A stretch of DNA of 9,498 bases from Ectothiorhodospiraceae bacterium (GTDB lineage: Bacteria > Pseudomonadota > Gammaproteobacteria > Thiohalomonadales > Thiohalomonadaceae): positions 1 through 9,498 of the forward strand of contig SLDE01000133.1 in the NCBI GenBank assembly GCA_007125455.1. Direction: 5' to 3'. The notes beneath the pieces are model-generated. The model was not told the origin of the DNA, searched no databases, and worked only from the letters and a program-made list of their open reading frames with translations. Of this stretch, positions 6,087-9,498 are shown in pieces. Numbering within the stretch: the stretch's first letter is position 1; each line of letters opens with the position of its first letter. The position numbers and the translations under genes are program-made.

Positions 6087-8081
6087 TCAGTCGATGCGGA
6101 AAGAGAGCACGGTGATGTCGTCACGCTGCTGGTGTTCGCCGCGATAGCGTTGGATGGCCTCATCCAGCGCACGGGCCTGTTGATCCATCGGCAGGCGGGC
6201 GTGTTCCAGTAGCAACTGGGCAAAGCGGGTGTCACCGAAACCAAAGCCCAGCTCACCACCGGCCTGATCCAGGTAGCCGTCGGTGGCCAGGTAGTAGGTA
6301 GCACCCGCTTGCATGGTGATTTCGGTATCCTGGTAGCTGCCGATCTTGCGATCAAACAGTGGCCGACGACCACCCTTGACCTCGTGGATCTGCTCACCGT
6401 CGCTACAGTATAGACTGATCTTGGCCCCGGCATAGCGCAAGGTTTTATGCTGGCGGTCCACACAGGCAAGCCCTGCATCCATGTTGGTGGCAATGGCGCG
6501 GGGCAGTTCCGAGTGTTTGAGCATTTCGCGCAGGGTGGCGTCGGCGTGGCTGAGCAGGGCGGCAGGTGATCCGAGGCCGATACGGTTCATCGCATCGTCA
6601 AAGGCCGCGCGCGCGAGCATGGTCATGAGCGCACCGGGTACGCCGTGGCCAGCGCAATCGACTACACCGATCAGGTAGCGATCCTGTTCGGCGCGGAACA
6701 GGTAGAAGTCACCACCGACCACATCGCGGGGGTGCCACATTACAAAGTGGTGTGGGCCGAGTACCTGGGTTAGTTGCTTGTCGGGCAGCAGGGCGCGTTG
6801 GATCAGGCTGGCGTAGTCGATGGAGTCGCTGATCTTCTTTTGCGTCGCGGCCATCTCGCGATTGGCCTGTTCCAGTGCCTGGGTACGATCCCGTACTTTG
6901 CCTTCGAGTTCCTCGGTGTGGTTTTTGATCTGTCCGGCCATCACCCCGAAGGCGCGGCCCAGATCACCCAGCTCGTCTCTGCCCGGTTGGGGCAGACGCA
7001 CTTCATAATCACCCCGCGCCAGGGCAGTGGCGGACTGTTGCAGCCGGTGCAGGGGCTGCAAGACCAGCCGTTCCACGGCGTAGCCAAAGGCAAGGAAGAG
7101 GATCGCCAGCACCACCACCACCGAGGCCACGGCGATATTCAGCCAAGAGTCTTCCAGCACCTCGGCCGCCTGCAGATCCACCGCACTGACCACATGCCAT
7201 TTCAATTCCGGGATATAGCTCAGTGACAACAGCTGCTCGCGCCCATTCAGGACTGCCCACAGGGTCTGAACCTGGCCAGGATCGGTTTCTGCCTGGGCCA
7301 TGGCCTGCTGCAACATGTGGGGAGCATCGTCATCCAGCAGCAAATCACCCAGGGTCTGTATATCATTGCTGCCACCGGCGGTAGCACCGTAGGCGATGAG
7401 TGAGGCGTCCGGATGGGCCTGAATAGCACCATCCCGACTGATCAGCATGGGGGTAACGCCCGGCTCATTGGTGGTAATGAAGTCATCAAGAAAGCCGGTA
7501 AGATCCAGTCCGGTACCCGCCAGACCGATGCGACGCCCCCCATCATTGACTACCACATTGAGCCATACACGGGTGACCCCCAGGTGCACATCCGGGTTGA
7601 CGTTGATATTAAAGTCTTCTTCCCCAGCCATGATGTTGAAGAACCAGCGATCGTTGTCTGCATCCGGATCGAGGGAATAGCGAGGCTGATCGCTATGGGG
7701 ATTCTCATCATCGTTTTGGTAGTAGTGGCGGCTCTGAGCGCTGATGAGGAAATAATTGTTGTTACTGAAATCCTTGCGGTAGCCCTCGGCCTCGGCAAAG
7801 AAGAGCTCGCGCTTGTCGGTGTCGCCCTCCTCCATCAGCCACTGGCGGGAGAGCACCGAGTCGGCAAGGCGACGCGCTAGAGCCAGGTCCCGCGATACCG
7901 GGGCGAGGATGTTCTGGCTGTTGAGTTGGGTGAAGTTGCGCGCGTAGGCCTCACCGAAGTGGGCGCGTACACCCTCCAATACCTGCCAGCCGATTAGCCC
8001 TGCCGGGAGCAGTGCCAGTATGCAGGCCAGCAACAATGCCAGCATAGACTTTGCGCGTAATCCGAAACCCCAGGTGGCCAT
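6087..8081 (-). CDS. siaA: SiaA: membrane sensor with Cache-like, HAMP and PP2C/SpoIIE phosphatase domains
   Basis: From the ATG at 8081 the protein is 664 residues, close to the P. aeruginosa SiaA length (about 663). It has a basic N-terminus, a first membrane helix at about 12-32, and a periplasmic Cache-like domain to about 310 (YFLISAQSRHYY, GLAGTGLDLTGFLDDF). A second helix at about 313-336 leads to HAMP at 337-386, a coiled coil at 385-421, and a PP2C/SpoIIE phosphatase from about 449. Metal-ligand motifs are DVVGGD 453-458, VDCAGHG 474-480, TDG 600-602 and RDDIT 653-657, so catalysis looks intact. Its known role is dephosphorylation of SiaC, releasing it to activate SiaD. The frame extends to a GTG at 8138, but the extra 19 residues are histidine- and proline-rich and lack a ribosome site, while conserved sequence starts at MATWGFGLRAK. 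The periplasmic ligand is unknown. Confidence 0.94.
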   Translation of the reverse strand: MATWGFGLRAKSMLALLLACILALLPAGLIGWQVLEGVRAHFGEAYARNFTQLNSQNILAPVSRDLALARRLADSVLSRQWLMEEGDTDKRELFFAEAEGYRKDFSNNNYFLISAQSRHYYQNDDENPHSDQPRYSLDPDADNDRWFFNIMAGEEDFNINVNPDVHLGVTRVWLNVVVNDGGRRIGLAGTGLDLTGFLDDFITTNEPGVTPMLISRDGAIQAHPDASLIAYGATAGGSNDIQTLGDLLLDDDAPHMLQQAMAQAETDPGQVQTLWAVLNGREQLLSLSYIPELKWHVVSAVDLQAAEVLEDSWLNIAVASVVVVLAILFLAFGYAVERLVLQPLHRLQQSATALARGDYEVRLPQPGRDELGDLGRAFGVMAGQIKNHTEELEGKVRDRTQALEQANREMAATQKKISDSIDYASLIQRALLPDKQLTQVLGPHHFVMWHPRDVVGGDFYLFRAEQDRYLIGVVDCAGHGVPGALMTMLARAAFDDAMNRIGLGSPAALLSHADATLREMLKHSELPRAIATNMDAGLACVDRQHKTLRYAGAKISLYCSDGEQIHEVKGGRRPLFDRKIGSYQDTEITMQAGATYYLATDGYLDQAGGELGFGFGDTRFAQLLLEHARLPMDQQARALDEAIQRYRGEHQQRDDITVLSFRID

Positions 8082-8154
8082 GGACAAGATACCGTGATGA
8101 TGTGATGGTGGAATGGTAGTATTTGTGAGCAGTGTCACATTTTAAGCATCAAGT

Positions 8155-8187
8155 AGCCTGTTGTGTCCAGTCAAGCGGGCTTTTTTA
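8155..8187 (+). terminator. Weak terminator-like hairpin in the siaA / PP-loop divergent region
   Basis: AGCCTG (8155-8160) can pair with CGGGCT (8176-8181) as a 6-bp stem with one G-U pair and a 15-base loop, followed by a T-run to 8186. On the plus strand it has no gene to terminate and lies upstream of the PP-loop gene. It may be chance, a stop for antisense transcription, or a leader attenuator if a plus-strand promoter lies before it. Confidence 0.22.
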
Positions 8188-8217
8188 TTCGACTTAGCCA
8201 GCAGGGCATAACTGGTG

Positions 8218-8223
8218 TAAAAT
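8218..8223 (+). promoter_or_regulatory. Candidate -10 box for the PP-loop gene
   Basis: TAAAAT lies 35 bases before the ATG at 8259 in a locally AT-rich stretch. No good -35 box is found at 16-18 bases upstream, so this is a weak prediction. The divergent 8082-8258 gap holds a second TAAAAT facing siaA (plus 8139-8144), also without a clear -35. Confidence 0.3.
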
Positions 8224-8258
8224 TTTGCCTAAACCCCCAACCGTAAAAGATTTTCACC

Positions 8259-9302
8259 ATGACCCAAGCACGCAAGGCCGTCGCCCTGATCTCGGGCGGA
8301 CTCGACTCCATGCTCGCCGCCAAAGTCATCCTGGAGCAGGGGATTCATGTGGAGGGGATCAACTTCTACACAGGATTCTGCGTCGAGGGCCACACCCACG
8401 CGATCCGCAAGCGCAGCAGTGGCAAGTCCAAGCGCAACAGTGCCCTGTGGAGCGCCGAGCAGTTGGGGATCAAGCTGCATATTATCGACATTGTGGAAGA
8501 GTACAAGGATGTGTTGCTCAACCCCAAGCATGGCTATGGGGCCAATATGAACCCCTGCCTGGACTGCAAGATCTTTATGGTACACAAGGCGCTGGAGTGG
8601 GCCGAGAAGAACGGCTTTGACTTCATTATCACCGGTGAGGTGGTGGGCCAGCGCCCCATGTCCCAGCGCAAGGAGACCATGCCGATAGTAGCGCGGGAGT
8701 CCGGTGCGGAGGATCGGCTGTTGCGGCCGCTGAGCGGGAAGAACCTGCCCCCCACCTTGCCGGAGCGCGAGGGCTGGGTGGATCGGGAAAAGCTCTATGG
8801 CTTTTCCGGGCGCAATCGCAAACCGCAAATGGCCCTGGCCAAGGCGCTGGGTTTTGATGACTGGGCCACCCCGGCTGGCGGCTGCTGCTTTCTTACCGAT
8901 GAAGCCTATTCGCGTAAACTGGTCGACCTGTGGCAGGCACGTGGCAAGCGCGAATACGAGATGGACGACATCATGCTGCTCAAGGTCGGTCGTCACATTC
9001 GCCCTGCCCCACACTTCAAGATCATCATCGGTCGCGAGGAGGGTGAGAACAACTTCCTTAGTGGTTACAAGAAGCAGTACATCCACCTCCACTGTAGTTC
9101 CCATCCAGGCCCGCTTGCGATGATCGATGGCGAGCCGACCCAGCAGGATCTTGAGCTGGCAGCCCGCATCGTGGCCCGTTACGGCAAGGCAAGGATGGCG
9201 AGTGAGGCCGAAGTAACCATTCACTTTCCGAATGGGGATGAACGGCTGGTGAAGGTGGTGCCAATGCCCCCGGACCAGATCCTGCCGGAGTGGATGCTTT
9301 AG
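8259..9302 (+). CDS. PP-loop ATP pyrophosphatase, MnmA/ThiI-like tRNA sulfurtransferase candidate
   Basis: The 347-residue protein has an N-terminal PP-loop, SGGLDS at 12-17, which binds ATP and adenylates a substrate. It carries NPCLDC (C100, C103) followed by KIFMVHKAL, and a downstream PAGGCCFLTD (C209, C210). This layout parallels MnmA/TrmU, where a CxxC-type region and a second cysteine act in thiolation of tRNA uridine. It also resembles the three-cysteine arrangement of iron-sulfur tRNA thiolases such as TtcA. The C-terminal 100 residues (RHIRPAPHFKIIIGREEGENNF onward) look like a separate small domain. It is clearly not canonical MnmA, so the modified nucleotide cannot be named; such proteins are often labelled generically as tRNA methyltransferase/thiolase. 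It is divergent from siaA and has no strong Shine-Dalgarno. A cytoplasmic tRNA-thiolation role is inference, while the PP-loop assignment is firm. Confidence 0.85.
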   Translation: MTQARKAVALISGGLDSMLAAKVILEQGIHVEGINFYTGFCVEGHTHAIRKRSSGKSKRNSALWSAEQLGIKLHIIDIVEEYKDVLLNPKHGYGANMNPCLDCKIFMVHKALEWAEKNGFDFIITGEVVGQRPMSQRKETMPIVARESGAEDRLLRPLSGKNLPPTLPEREGWVDREKLYGFSGRNRKPQMALAKALGFDDWATPAGGCCFLTDEAYSRKLVDLWQARGKREYEMDDIMLLKVGRHIRPAPHFKIIIGREEGENNFLSGYKKQYIHLHCSSHPGPLAMIDGEPTQQDLELAARIVARYGKARMASEAEVTIHFPNGDERLVKVVPMPPDQILPEWML

Positions 9303-9310
9303 AATCAGGG

Positions 9311-9368
9311 GCAAGGGAGCAAGGGAGCAAGGGAGCAAGGGAGCAAGGGAGCAAGGGAGCAAGGGAGC
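9311..9368. repeat. Tandem array of an 8-bp unit (GCAAGGGA), about 7 copies
   Basis: Seven perfect head-to-tail copies of GCAAGGGA run from 9311 to 9366, with a further GC to 9368. The array starts 8 bases after the PP-loop stop codon. A period of 8 is not a multiple of 3 and no gene spans it, so this is a non-coding microsatellite likely to vary in copy number by slippage. Confidence 0.95.
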
Positions 9369-9407
9369 GTCAGAATACGGTTGACAGTGGATGACGGAAT
9401 CGAGCAT

Positions 9408-9465
9408 CTTGCCACTTGCCACTTGCCACTTGCCACTTGCCACTTGCCACTTGCCACTTGCCACT
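9408..9465. repeat. Tandem array of a 7-bp unit (CTTGCCA), about 8 copies
   Basis: Eight perfect copies of CTTGCCA run from 9408 to 9463, with a further CT to 9465. It is separated from the 8-bp array by about 39 unique bases (9369-9407) and is followed 12 bases later by a possible start codon. On the bottom strand its unit contains GCAAG, the same pentamer as the top strand of the 8-bp array. Confidence 0.95.
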
Positions 9466-9477
9466 GGATTTAAAAAC

Positions 9478-9498
9478 ATGCCCCACCACCTTGATGCC
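9478..9498 (+). CDS. Possible start of a further gene, cut by window edge
   Basis: An ATG at 9478 opens seven codons (MPHHLDA) before the window ends. It follows the 7-bp array and an AT-rich stretch, but no clear Shine-Dalgarno is present. Too little is visible to recognise a family, and it may not be a gene. Confidence 0.22.

Noticed and set aside
8082..8138. N-terminal extension of siaA to a GTG at 8138
   Set aside because: The extra 19 residues are histidine- and proline-rich, lack a Shine-Dalgarno and lie before the conserved SiaA start. The ATG at 8081 gives the expected length.
9381..9409. TTGACA at 9381-9386 as a promoter for a gene after the arrays
   Set aside because: No acceptable -10 box lies 16-18 bases downstream; that space runs into the 7-bp array.
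9311..9465. CRISPR array
   Set aside because: The units are 7-8 bp, directly adjacent and have no spacers, so these are simple tandem repeats.
8229..9479. 416-codon open frame on the minus strand opposite the PP-loop gene
   Set aside because: It begins in the 7-bp and 8-bp arrays, giving low-complexity repeats (VASGKWQ, LLPCSLAP), and lies fully antisense to a gene with clear motifs. It is a shadow of GC-rich codon use.

Overview
The window looks like a moderately GC-rich chromosome segment from a gammaproteobacterium. The grounds are a two-subunit glycyl-tRNA synthetase (glyQ and glyS as separate genes) followed by gmhB, an arrangement common in that class, and a complete siaABCD signalling operon of the kind studied in Pseudomonas aeruginosa. 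A sulfur-oxidising or Chromatiales-like host is possible but is only a guess. No RNA genes, CRISPR arrays or insertion sequences with transposases were found.

All genes from 1 to about 8081 lie on the minus strand. In transcription order they are siaA (membrane sensor with a PP2C-type phosphatase), siaB (GHKL-like kinase), siaC (phosphorylatable switch protein), siaD (GGDEF diguanylate cyclase), glyQ, a GxxExxY/PD-(D/E)XK protein, glyS, a MazG-like pyrophosphohydrolase, and gmhB, which is cut by the window edge. On the plus strand, divergent from siaA, is a PP-loop protein resembling MnmA/ThiI-type tRNA thiolases (8259-9302). It is followed by two short tandem-repeat arrays, an 8-bp unit and a 7-bp unit, and perhaps the first codons of another gene.

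How the genes work together: by analogy with P. aeruginosa, SiaB phosphorylates SiaC, SiaA removes the phosphate in response to a periplasmic signal, and unphosphorylated SiaC activates SiaD to make c-di-GMP, promoting aggregation and biofilm. All four proteins look intact, and the expected SiaC phospho-threonine is present. glyQ has its own sigma70-like promoter just after siaD and starts with TTG.

The most unusual region is 2851-3309. A small GxxExxY gene, bounded by inverted repeats built of 9-mers, sits exactly between the glyQ stop codon and the glyS start. Its last codons run through one of the repeats and its stop codon overlaps the glyS start (TAATG). This looks like a mobile cassette accommodated inside an essential operon. 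A possible intrinsic terminator and a 9-bp inverted repeat separate glyS from the coupled mazG-like/gmhB pair. I did not find a convincing multi-gene system that is wholly new. The GxxExxY cassette and the opposed tandem arrays are the best candidates for follow-up.
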